This document shows, piece after piece, positions 27,004 through 34,055 of a DNA stretch of 64,000 nt (position 1 is its first letter; every line of letters starts with the position of its first letter). Under the pieces are notes generated by a model that saw nothing but the letters and a program-made list of their open reading frames with translations, was not told the DNA's origin and did not search any database. Made by a program: the position numbers and the translations under genes. Source of the DNA: Runella slithyformis DSM 19594 (GTDB taxonomy: Bacteria > Bacteroidota > Bacteroidia > Cytophagales > Spirosomataceae); contig NC_015703.1 in the NCBI RefSeq assembly GCF_000218895.1, positions 2,865,001 to 2,929,000 of the forward strand, in the 5' to 3' direction.

Positions 27004-28056
27004 ATGCAGGTTTTATTTGGTGTGATTTACCACTTTATCGGCGGTTTTGCTTCGGGCAGTTTTTACATTCCTTACAAAAAAGTACGTGATTGGTCGTGGG
27101 AGAGTTATTGGATCGTGGGTGGGTTGTTTTCTTGGCTGTTGGCCCCGTTTATTGCCGCGTACCTTACGGTGCCCAATTTTATGGATATTATCCGAAATAC
27201 TGACAGCACAACACTGTTTTGGACGTATGTGTTGGGGGTTCTTTGGGGCATCGGCGGACTGACCTTCGGACTGACCATGCGTTATTTGGGCATGTCGCTG
27301 GGGATGGCCATTGTGTTGGGCTTTTGTTCGGCGTTCGGTGCATTGATCCCGCCCATTTACCGCGATTTATTTACAAATGATACCAAAGGTACTTTTTCAG
27401 GCATGCTGGGAAGTACAGGCGGACAAATCGTCCTTTTGGGCGTAGCCGTCTGTTTGGCAGGCATTTACATTTGCGGCAAAGCGGGCGTAATGAAAGAAAA
27501 CGAACTTTCTGACGCTGAGAAAAAGGAAAGTGTCAAAGAGTTTGATTTTTGGAAAGGGATCATCGTGGCAACCATTTCAGGCGTGCTGAGTGCGTGTTTT
27601 AACTTTGGTATTGAAGCCGGAAAAGTAATGGCCGAAGCGGCGTTGGTCAACGGCAGTAATCCTTTATTCCAGAACAATGTCATTTTTGTGCCGCTGTTGT
27701 GGGGTGGTCTTACGACCAACTTTATCTGGTGTATGATCCTAAATACGCGCAACCGGACTTTCAGCGATTATACCAACGCCAAAGCACCGCTCAAAACCAA
27801 TTATATCTTCTCAGCCATTGCCGGTACTACGTGGTTTTTACAGTTCTTTTTCTACGGCATGGGCGAAAGTAAGCTCGGAAACGGGGCCAGCTCATGGATT
27901 CTGCACATGGCCTGTATCATCATTGTGTCCAACGTTTGGGGGATTTACTTCAAAGAATGGAAGGGTGTTTCTTCAACAACGTACCGCACCATCATTCTGG
28001 GCATTGCCACCGTTATTTTATCGGTCTTTATTGTAGGAATCGGGAATTATTGGTAA
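27004..28056 (+). CDS. rhaT: L-rhamnose/proton symporter RhaT family
   Basis: The 350-residue protein has about 10 membrane segments. The N terminus FGVIYHFIGGFASGSFYIPYKKVRDWSWESYWIVGG is the RhaT signature, and ILGIATVILSVFIVGIGNYW closes the last segment. RhaT belongs to the DMT superfamily and imports L-rhamnose with H+. No rhamnose isomerase, kinase or aldolase gene is in the window, so the real sugar could be another one (related paralogues are common). The two xylose-isomerase-like proteins and the oxidoreductase nearby would fit a sugar pathway. Confidence 0.8.
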   Translation: MQVLFGVIYHFIGGFASGSFYIPYKKVRDWSWESYWIVGGLFSWLLAPFIAAYLTVPNFMDIIRNTDSTTLFWTYVLGVLWGIGGLTFGLTMRYLGMSLGMAIVLGFCSAFGALIPPIYRDLFTNDTKGTFSGMLGSTGGQIVLLGVAVCLAGIYICGKAGVMKENELSDAEKKESVKEFDFWKGIIVATISGVLSACFNFGIEAGKVMAEAALVNGSNPLFQNNVIFVPLLWGGLTTNFIWCMILNTRNRTFSDYTNAKAPLKTNYIFSAIAGTTWFLQFFFYGMGESKLGNGASSWILHMACIIIVSNVWGIYFKEWKGVSSTTYRTIILGIATVILSVFIVGIGNYW

Positions 28057-28077
28057 ATCGGAATAGGTTGGATGATA

Positions 28078-28141
28078 GACATTGGATGTTGGACAATGGA
28101 TCAATCCAAAGTCTAAAGTCTATCGTCCAAAGTCCAATGTC
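28078..28141. repeat. Imperfect 17-bp inverted repeat between convergent genes
   Basis: GACATTGGATGTTGGAC (28078-28094) and GTCCAAAGTCCAATGTC (28125-28141) form arms with two mismatches and a 30-base loop. The words TCCAATGTC and GTCCAAAG also occur at 46683-46704. This is a likely bidirectional terminator or degenerate dispersed repeat between rhaT and the ABC ATPase gene. Confidence 0.45.
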
Positions 28142-28146
28142 TCCCT

Positions 28147-28773
28147 TTATCGTTCGGGTTTGTAATCGCCTACGTTGATGATTTTTTCGCAAAAATCGTA
28201 TTCGGCCGGGACGTTGGAGCAAAGTAATACCAATTGATCGGAGGCTAAACGCTGCACTTCTTCGCGGTACCATGCCGACCATTTGGCGTCAAGGTTGGAG
28301 GTTGGCTCGTCCAGCATCACTACGGGTACATTGGAATAAAACGCCAGTGCCAATTTAAGACGTTGTTTCATTCCCGAAGAAAAGTACTTAATGGCTTTGT
28401 CTTTGGAGGAGTCCAACTCAAGACGTTGAAGGATTTCATCATGGGTAATTCCCGCCTTGAAAGGCTTAAAACCTGCGTGGAAATTCAGCAGTTCGATCAG
28501 GCTGAATTCTTCGATCAGCTCCAGATAAGGGGCCGCGAGAACGATTTGACGGTACCAATCGTCTTCGTCGAGCGCTTTTTTGGATAATTGGTACGTTATT
28601 TTTCCTTCGGTCAGGGGCATCACGCCCGAAATGACCTGTAACAAGGTAGATTTTCCGCTGCCGTTGGGGCCTACAAACGTATAGCTGTTTCCGACGTTAA
28701 GCTCAAGGGTGAAATTTCTAAAAATCCATTCGCGGTTAAAACGCTTGCCCAGTCCGTCAATGATAATTTGCAT
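28147..28773 (-). CDS. ABC transporter ATP-binding protein (atypical Q- and H-loops)
   Basis: The 208-residue nucleotide-binding subunit has Walker A GPNGSGKST (about 36-44), signature YFSSGMKQR (about 129-137) and Walker B VVMLDEPTSNLD (about 150-161), the canonical elements in order. The Q-loop position reads VLAAPYLEL, with Ala where Gln is expected, and the H-loop position reads LLCSNVPAE, without the switch His. No permease gene is adjacent. It may pair with a distant permease (CcmA-like exporters are of this size) or be a regulatory ATPase. It probably follows the two isomerase genes, separated by a terminator-like hairpin. Confidence 0.8.
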   Translation of the reverse strand: MQIIIDGLGKRFNREWIFRNFTLELNVGNSYTFVGPNGSGKSTLLQVISGVMPLTEGKITYQLSKKALDEDDWYRQIVLAAPYLELIEEFSLIELLNFHAGFKPFKAGITHDEILQRLELDSSKDKAIKYFSSGMKQRLKLALAFYSNVPVVMLDEPTSNLDAKWSAWYREEVQRLASDQLVLLCSNVPAEYDFCEKIINVGDYKPER

Positions 28774-28789
28774 ACTTCACTTTGTCAAA

Positions 28790-28827
28790 AGCAGGGAGTT
28801 TAAAAACCGACGTTTAAACTCCCTGCT
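28790..28827 (-). terminator. Terminator of the isomerase operon
   Basis: A 15-bp arm pair AGCAGGGAGTTTAAA / TTTAAACTCCCTGCT with a short loop lies just after the isomerase stop and is followed on the minus strand by TTTTGAC. It is an attenuating or terminating hairpin ahead of the ABC ATPase gene. Confidence 0.6.
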
Positions 28828-28849
28828 GAAATTTCGACAAAGGTATCAA

Positions 28850-29779
28850 CTAAAGTTTTGCTTCGGTCCACCATTGCTTAAATAACACCAAATCTTTTTT
28901 CATCGCCGTCAGCAATTCCTGCGAGCTGATGCTGAGTTTTTTAGCGCCGTTTTCGGCCCCGCCCAGCGGATATTCGTAGTGCATCGTGATGGGGAGTTGG
29001 AGATTATACTGCTTCAGCAATTCCATGTATTTGGGCCAATTCACCACGCCTTCACCCAAAGGACAGCCCTCTTTACCCCACTTTCCGTTTTTCTTCGTCC
29101 AAAAGAAATCTTTGACGGCAATGGATTTGATATGCGGAGCAATGAGCCGCAGGCCCGTTTCCCACGAGCCGCCCGCTTCGGCGGTGGCGTGATTGATGTC
29201 GTACTGACAGCCTATGGCGTTGGATTTAATGGTTTGAAACTGTTGGTATACATCCCAGATCGGTGCGCCGTGGTAGTTGCCCGAATGGTTTTGATAATGC
29301 CCAACCATGCCGTATTTTTCGTTCAGTGCCGCCACGGCCTTCATCCGCTGTCCAAAGGCCGCGCTTTGCGTTGCGATGTCCTGCTTCATATTGTAAGGAT
29401 ACCAACCCATGCGGTAATGCTTAATGCCGAGTGATTGCGCCGTTTTCAGAATGCGTTCGCTTTGGGCGTCAGCGTCCAAAATAGCCGTTACCATCATGGG
29501 CAGTGCCAGACCATGCTTTTTGAAAGCGGCCACGGCTTTGGGCAGATCCTCTTCCACGCGCTCAGGCAACACATGCCCACCCGGACGCACCGTCAGGTCA
29601 ATGCCGTTGAAGCCAAGCCCTGCAATGGTTTCGGCGAGCGGGTCGTAGCCTTCGATCCATTGGAACATTTTGGAAAACACGAAGAGTTGGGGGGTGCTTG
29701 CTGCGACGGACGGCTTGGCCTGTAAGGTAAACGCCGCACTGCCGGCGAGGGTGGTCCCGATAAATTCACGACGGTTCAT
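28850..29779 (-). CDS. Exported sugar phosphate isomerase/epimerase-like TIM barrel (Tat)
   Basis: The 309-residue AP-endonuclease-2-like TIM barrel (xylose isomerase-like family) begins with a twin-arginine-type leader (MNRREFIGTTLAGSAAF). The barrel contains FNGIDLTVRPGGHVLPE near residue 53, the YQNHSGNYHGAPIWDVY segment with probable metal-ligand His, QYDINHATAEAGG near 193 and MHYEYPLGG near 272. Such proteins often epimerise or isomerise hexoses or inositols. It lies 43 bases downstream of a related gene on the same strand, so the two probably form an operon. Confidence 0.82.
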   Translation of the reverse strand: MNRREFIGTTLAGSAAFTLQAKPSVAASTPQLFVFSKMFQWIEGYDPLAETIAGLGFNGIDLTVRPGGHVLPERVEEDLPKAVAAFKKHGLALPMMVTAILDADAQSERILKTAQSLGIKHYRMGWYPYNMKQDIATQSAAFGQRMKAVAALNEKYGMVGHYQNHSGNYHGAPIWDVYQQFQTIKSNAIGCQYDINHATAEAGGSWETGLRLIAPHIKSIAVKDFFWTKKNGKWGKEGCPLGEGVVNWPKYMELLKQYNLQLPITMHYEYPLGGAENGAKKLSISSQELLTAMKKDLVLFKQWWTEAKL

Positions 29780-29822
29780 AAGGGTAGTACCTGTTTTTGG
29801 GTGATGTTAATATAAAGACCGA

Positions 29823-30680
29823 TTAACCGAAAATCTTCTTAGCGTAACTGACATTTTGCGGGTACGTTTCATCTACGCTTTTGCCTTTAGGCTGCGACCA
29901 CTCGATTTGCGCCCAGCCTTTATAGCCCGATTCGTCGAGCAGGCCTTTGATACGCGGCCAATCCATGGTGCCCTGTCCAAGCAGAAACTCGTTGTCTTTC
30001 AGGTGAATTTCGCAAATCAATTTACGCTTGCCCAGCATCGGAATCTCTTTGTAAATATCGTAGCCGGCATCTGCCGAATTGCGCGGATCGTAGTAGACCT
30101 GAAGGTTGGAGGAGCCAACGGCTTCAATGATCTCAATGTGCTCTTCCGCGCTCAAATACGATTCGATTCCTAAGATAATGCCCTGTTTTTCCGCTTTGGG
30201 GGCTAGTTGCTTCAAGCGTTCGGTGACCACTTTTTTGCCGGCGTCGTCTTTCCGCAGATCACCTTTTCCAAAGAAAGCCAGCAAAATGACGTTGGTACCC
30301 AGCGCTTTGGCCGCATCAATGCTTTCACTGACCCATTCCACCGTCTTTGCTTCGGATTTGAGTGGTACTTCGTTCAGCATTCCAATGGCCAAGCTGGCAA
30401 TTTTGACCCCTGTACGCTTGGAGGCGGCAAGGATGGCCTGTCGGTTTTCCGGGCGCGACAGGTAGTTAAGGTCGGTTTTGGAGTTATAGCTTACCTGTAC
30501 GCCTTCCAAACCTATTTTTTTGGCGTAATTAAACGCTTCAGGATTGCAGTTGAGGTGTAACGACCAGTCACAGGCACCGATTTGGTAATTGCTGCGATTT
30601 GTCATGCTGAAAGAATCTTGTGTACTTGCCAGCGCAGCGGTCAATACTGAAAGCTGTGAAATGGCTTCGCGACGGTTCAT
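29823..30680 (-). CDS. Sugar phosphate isomerase/epimerase-like TIM barrel (leader peptide)
   Basis: The 285-residue xylose-isomerase-like TIM barrel has an N-terminal MNRREAISQLSVLTAALAS leader with twin arginines, so export by Tat is plausible. Family features include IGACDWSLHLN, the helix GLEGVQVSYNSK, the metal-site strands GIILGIESYLSAEEH and VYYDPRNSADAGYD, and EIHLKDNEF near residue 226. It precedes the other TIM-barrel gene and is divergent to recG. A role in carbohydrate catabolism with the nearby Gfo/Idh/MocA enzyme and sugar permease is an inference. Confidence 0.82.
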   Translation of the reverse strand: MNRREAISQLSVLTAALASTQDSFSMTNRSNYQIGACDWSLHLNCNPEAFNYAKKIGLEGVQVSYNSKTDLNYLSRPENRQAILAASKRTGVKIASLAIGMLNEVPLKSEAKTVEWVSESIDAAKALGTNVILLAFFGKGDLRKDDAGKKVVTERLKQLAPKAEKQGIILGIESYLSAEEHIEIIEAVGSSNLQVYYDPRNSADAGYDIYKEIPMLGKRKLICEIHLKDNEFLLGQGTMDWPRIKGLLDESGYKGWAQIEWSQPKGKSVDETYPQNVSYAKKIFG

Positions 30681-30862
30681 AGCATCAAACAGTTAGTGAA
30701 ACACTCATTTCTGATAAAACGAGCGTTTGTTGGAAAAATACTGTTAAAGGGCTATTTTTACTTTAAAATCTCCTGCTGTATATTTTTCCAATCTAACCGT
30801 TCACTGATTGACAACATCAATTTTATTTTGACCGTTAGAATGACAGGATTAGGTGTGTGCCC

Positions 30863-32974
30863 ATGAACCAACGAACCGCTACTAATTTTTTTGATACAAA
30901 AATTGAGTTTTTGAAAGGCGTAGGCCCCCAACGGGCGGCTACGCTCAACAAAGAACTCAATATCTTTACCTACGGTGACCTGATCCAATACTACCCGTTT
31001 CGGCACGAAGACCGCAGTCGTTTTCATCGGATCAATGAGCTGACGGAAGAATTGACAGCGGTGCAGCTCAAAGGCCGCATTCGGAGCATGGTAGTAGTAG
31101 GAGAGGGCTATAAACGCCGTCTGACCGTTGAGTTTACCGACGGCACGGGCGTAGTGGAATTTGTGTATTTCCAAAGCATCGACTGGCACCTCAAGCATTT
31201 TAAAGAAGGCGGTGAGTACATTGCGTACGGAAAACCTCAGCGCTACGGGCAGCGTTTCAATTTCAGTCATCCCGAAATTGAGACCATTAACCCCGAAAAT
31301 GAAAACGGTGGGTATTTTCAGCCGGTCTATAATCTGACCGAAACTCTTCGCAAAAAACACCTCGACAGTCGCTTTCTGAGTAAAATAATGCGGACGTTGC
31401 TGGAACTGTCTACGCCGCATTTTAAGGAAACATTGCCCGAAGAATTGGTGCGCAAATTCAGGCTGTTCTCCAAAACCGATGCCATGTGGAATATCCACCT
31501 GCCCGAGAGCGAAGCGGCATTGAATCAGGCCTTGCGGCGGCTCAAGTTTGAGGAACTGTTCTACAATCAGTTACGGTTGATCAAAAATAAAATTCTTCAC
31601 AAGACGGAGTACCCGGGGCAGATTTTTACGAATCTCGATCTGGTGAAGCAGTTTTATACGGAAGGGAGTATGCCTTTTGAATTGACCAATGCCCAAAAGC
31701 GAGTGCTGCGTGAAATCCACGATGACCTCAAAACGGGGAAACACATGAACCGCCTGTTGCAGGGCGACGTGGGCAGCGGCAAAACCATCGTGGCGTTTAT
31801 TGCCATGCTGATGGCTATCGGCAACGGCGCACAGGCCTGTATCATGGCCCCCACCGAAATTCTGGCCGACCAGCACTATCGGGGATTGAAAGGTTTTGCC
31901 GAAGCCCTTGGCCTCAAAATCGCGCTACTGACGGGCTCTACCACCAAAAAAGGGCGCAAGTTGATTTTCCCCGATCTGGCTGACGGAAATATTCATATCA
32001 TTGTCGGGACCCACGCCCTGCTGGAAGACCCCGTTCAGTTCAAAAACCTCGGATTGTGCATCATTGACGAGCAGCACCGATTCGGTGTGGCTCAACGCGC
32101 CAAATTGTGGGCCAAAAACCCCACAATTCCGCCGCATATATTGGTTATGACGGCCACGCCCATTCCGCGTACACTGGCCATGACGCTCTACGGAGACCTG
32201 GACGTGAGCATCATCGACGAGCTGCCTGCCGGACGAAAACCTATCAAAACCGTACACCGCTACGACCAGCACCGCCTGAATGTGTTTAGTTTTTTGCGCG
32301 ATGAGATCAAGAAAGGCCGGCAGGTCTACATGGTATATCCGCTCATTGAAGAATCGGAAAAACTGGATTACAAAGACCTCATGGACGGTTTTGAGAGCGT
32401 GAGCCGGGCGTTTCCGGAATACCATGTGAGCATTGTCCACGGTAAAATGCTGGCGTACGAAAAAGACGATGAAATGCAGCGCTTTGTGCGGGGCGAAACC
32501 CAGATCATGGTGGCCACTACGGTGATCGAAGTGGGCGTAAACGTACCCAACGCCAGTGTGATGGTAGTAGAAAGTGCCGAGCGATTTGGGCTTTCTCAGT
32601 TGCATCAGCTGCGCGGGCGCGTTGGGCGCGGGGCGGAGCAGAGTTATTGCGTGCTCATGACGGGCGTAAAGCTCAGTAAAGATACGCGTCTGCGCATTGA
32701 GACGCTTTGCCGCACCAATAACGGGTTTGAAATTGCGGATGTAGACCTTAAGCTCCGTGGTCCGGGCGATCTGGCCGGTACGCAGCAAAGCGGTTTGCTC
32801 GACCTGTTGATCGCCGATCTGGCCAAAGATGGAGAAATTTTGAAGGCAGCCCGCGCAGCGGCCGAAAACATTCTCAACGAAGATCCCACGTTTATTCTTC
32901 CCAAAAACGAGCCGATTCGGTCGCACGTTGATTCCCTGCGCAAAGAATCCACCAACTGGAGTCGGATCAGTTGA
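30863..32974 (+). CDS. recG: ATP-dependent DNA helicase RecG
   Basis: About 703 residues from the ATG at 30863; a GTG two codons upstream is also possible. The N-terminal wedge/OB domain (about 20-200; VQLKGRIRSMVVVGEG) is followed by superfamily 2 helicase lobes: Walker A GDVGSGKTIVAF (about 305), Walker B with DEQH (about 405), TATPIPRT (about 440) and the motif QLRGRVGRG (about 585). RecG remodels stalled replication forks and Holliday junctions. The length matches bacterial RecG. It neighbours a RAYT, UvrD and, further on, RuvA, all acting on branched or hairpin DNA. Confidence 0.95.
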   Translation: MNQRTATNFFDTKIEFLKGVGPQRAATLNKELNIFTYGDLIQYYPFRHEDRSRFHRINELTEELTAVQLKGRIRSMVVVGEGYKRRLTVEFTDGTGVVEFVYFQSIDWHLKHFKEGGEYIAYGKPQRYGQRFNFSHPEIETINPENENGGYFQPVYNLTETLRKKHLDSRFLSKIMRTLLELSTPHFKETLPEELVRKFRLFSKTDAMWNIHLPESEAALNQALRRLKFEELFYNQLRLIKNKILHKTEYPGQIFTNLDLVKQFYTEGSMPFELTNAQKRVLREIHDDLKTGKHMNRLLQGDVGSGKTIVAFIAMLMAIGNGAQACIMAPTEILADQHYRGLKGFAEALGLKIALLTGSTTKKGRKLIFPDLADGNIHIIVGTHALLEDPVQFKNLGLCIIDEQHRFGVAQRAKLWAKNPTIPPHILVMTATPIPRTLAMTLYGDLDVSIIDELPAGRKPIKTVHRYDQHRLNVFSFLRDEIKKGRQVYMVYPLIEESEKLDYKDLMDGFESVSRAFPEYHVSIVHGKMLAYEKDDEMQRFVRGETQIMVATTVIEVGVNVPNASVMVVESAERFGLSQLHQLRGRVGRGAEQSYCVLMTGVKLSKDTRLRIETLCRTNNGFEIADVDLKLRGPGDLAGTQQSGLLDLLIADLAKDGEILKAARAAAENILNEDPTFILPKNEPIRSHVDSLRKESTNWSRIS

Positions 32975-32979
32975 TACGT

Positions 32980-33028
32980 GTAGACTTAGGCGTCCGACGG
33001 TTTAGAACCGTCAGACGCCTAAGTCTAC
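32980..33028. repeat. REP-type palindrome upstream of the RAYT gene
   Basis: Arms of 23 bp with one mismatch around a TAG loop: GTAGACTTAGGCGTC then CGACGGTT, and the mirrored half ending GACGCCTAAGTCTAC. The inner core GTC(C/T)GACGGTTT..AACCGTC is shared with the two palindromes downstream of the RAYT gene. It also follows the recG stop, so it may double as that gene's terminator. Confidence 0.7.
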
Positions 33029-33230
33029 AGACCCACACATTGATTTTCTTCACAACTAATTTACTTACCGGTTCCGGTCGGGAGTGTATTTGCATATATA
33101 TCCATTTTAAGAAGTGACCAAGAGTTACACGAAAAAATTAGCCGGCAACTAAGTTATAGCACATGACTGATTAGCTATTTGTACGTCTAATGGAAGATGT
33201 TTTCAGTATGTACACTTGATTATTTAAAAT

Positions 33231-33821
33231 ATGCAAATCGTTGAAAATCAGTTATACCACGTTTACAATCAGGGGAATAATAGAGAAAAACTATTTTACA
33301 CTTCTGAAAACTATATTCATTTTCTGCACCTTACCCGTAAATTTATACTTCCTCAATGCGATATTTTAGCCTATTGCCTGATGCCTAACCACTTTCACTT
33401 TTTGATAAATGCAACAAAAAATTCTGCTGTAAAAATTAAGATCGGCCACAATGAAATGTCTCTATTAGCCGATGGCTTTCGTAAGTTGTTAAGCAGTTAT
33501 TGTCAGGCAATCAACAAACAGGAGGATCGAACAGGGTCTCTGTTTAGACAAAAACCAAAGGCTAAAAATGTAGAAATATCTGATATTCATTACCCCTTCC
33601 AATGCTTTCATTATATCCATCAAAATCCCTTAAAGGCATCTTTAATCAAAAGTTTGGAGGATTGGCCTTACAGTTCATTTTGCGATTATGCTGCTTTGAG
33701 GCAGGGGACATTGTGCGATCAGACATTAGCAATGCAACTGTTAGACTTTAATAAAGAATCATTTATAAGTGATTCTCATGCTATGATATCAGAAGAAGTA
33801 ATAAAGAAATTTTATGAATAA
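33231..33821 (+). CDS. REP-associated tyrosine transposase (RAYT, TnpA_REP)
   Basis: The 196-residue protein belongs to the IS200/IS605-like Y1 family. It opens with VENQLYHVYNQGN, carries the HUH metal motif in MPNHFHFLINA (about residue 55), and has YIHQNPLKASLI, the Y..HxNP..A(G/S)L block of RAYTs (about residue 128; the Tyr is probably catalytic). RAYTs act on REP hairpins and are usually single copy, non-mobile and domesticated. The palindromes at 32980-33028, 33841-33879 and 33889-33920 lie on both sides within about 200 bases, as expected. It is a complete reading frame between recG and uvrD. Confidence 0.9.
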   Translation: MQIVENQLYHVYNQGNNREKLFYTSENYIHFLHLTRKFILPQCDILAYCLMPNHFHFLINATKNSAVKIKIGHNEMSLLADGFRKLLSSYCQAINKQEDRTGSLFRQKPKAKNVEISDIHYPFQCFHYIHQNPLKASLIKSLEDWPYSSFCDYAALRQGTLCDQTLAMQLLDFNKESFISDSHAMISEEVIKKFYE

Positions 33822-33840
33822 TACCTTCATACCGCTAGAC

Positions 33841-33879
33841 CATACCCGTCTGACGGGTATAAACCGTCGGACGGGTATG
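33841..33879. repeat. REP palindrome downstream of RAYT (element A)
   Basis: CATACCCGTC-T-GACGG pairs with CCGTC-G-GACGGGTATG across a seven-base loop; the central T faces G. It shares the GTCYGACGG core with the copy upstream of the RAYT gene and lies 20 bases after the RAYT stop. Confidence 0.75.
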
Positions 33880-33888
33880 TCAGTATCG

Positions 33889-33920
33889 CCTGTCTGACGG
33901 TTTTAAACCGTCGGACGGGT
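33889..33920. repeat. REP palindrome downstream of RAYT (element B)
   Basis: TGTCTGACGGTTT is paired with AAACCGTCGGACGGGT about a short centre, ten bases after element A. The two adjacent palindromes resemble the paired (BIME-like) arrangement described for enterobacterial REPs. Confidence 0.7.
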
Positions 33921-34014
33921 AGGATGGCTTCTGCATTTTTTCGCCGATTCACGGTCTTTCCTGAAAACGGATAGATTCGTGGAGAAGGCACGCCTGAAAG
34001 AGGGCATTTTTCCC

Positions 34015-34022
34015 TAACTTTG
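34015..34022 (+). promoter_or_regulatory. -7 element upstream of uvrD
   Basis: TAACTTTG matches the Bacteroidota -7 consensus TAnnTTTG, and transcription from it would start about 26 bases before the uvrD ATG at 34056. No convincing -33 TTTG is present at the right spacing. Confidence 0.35.
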
Positions 34023-34055
34023 TTCTTTGTTTTCATAAAATTGATTCATTTTCCA

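Noticed and set aside
33231-33821. A mobile IS200-type insertion sequence
   Set aside because: No accessory tnpB, no second copy and REP palindromes of RAYT type on both sides point to a domesticated RAYT rather than an active IS.
33841-33920. Two close similar repeats as a CRISPR array
   Set aside because: Only two units, each internally palindromic, ten bases apart, no unique spacers and no cas genes; they are REP-type elements.
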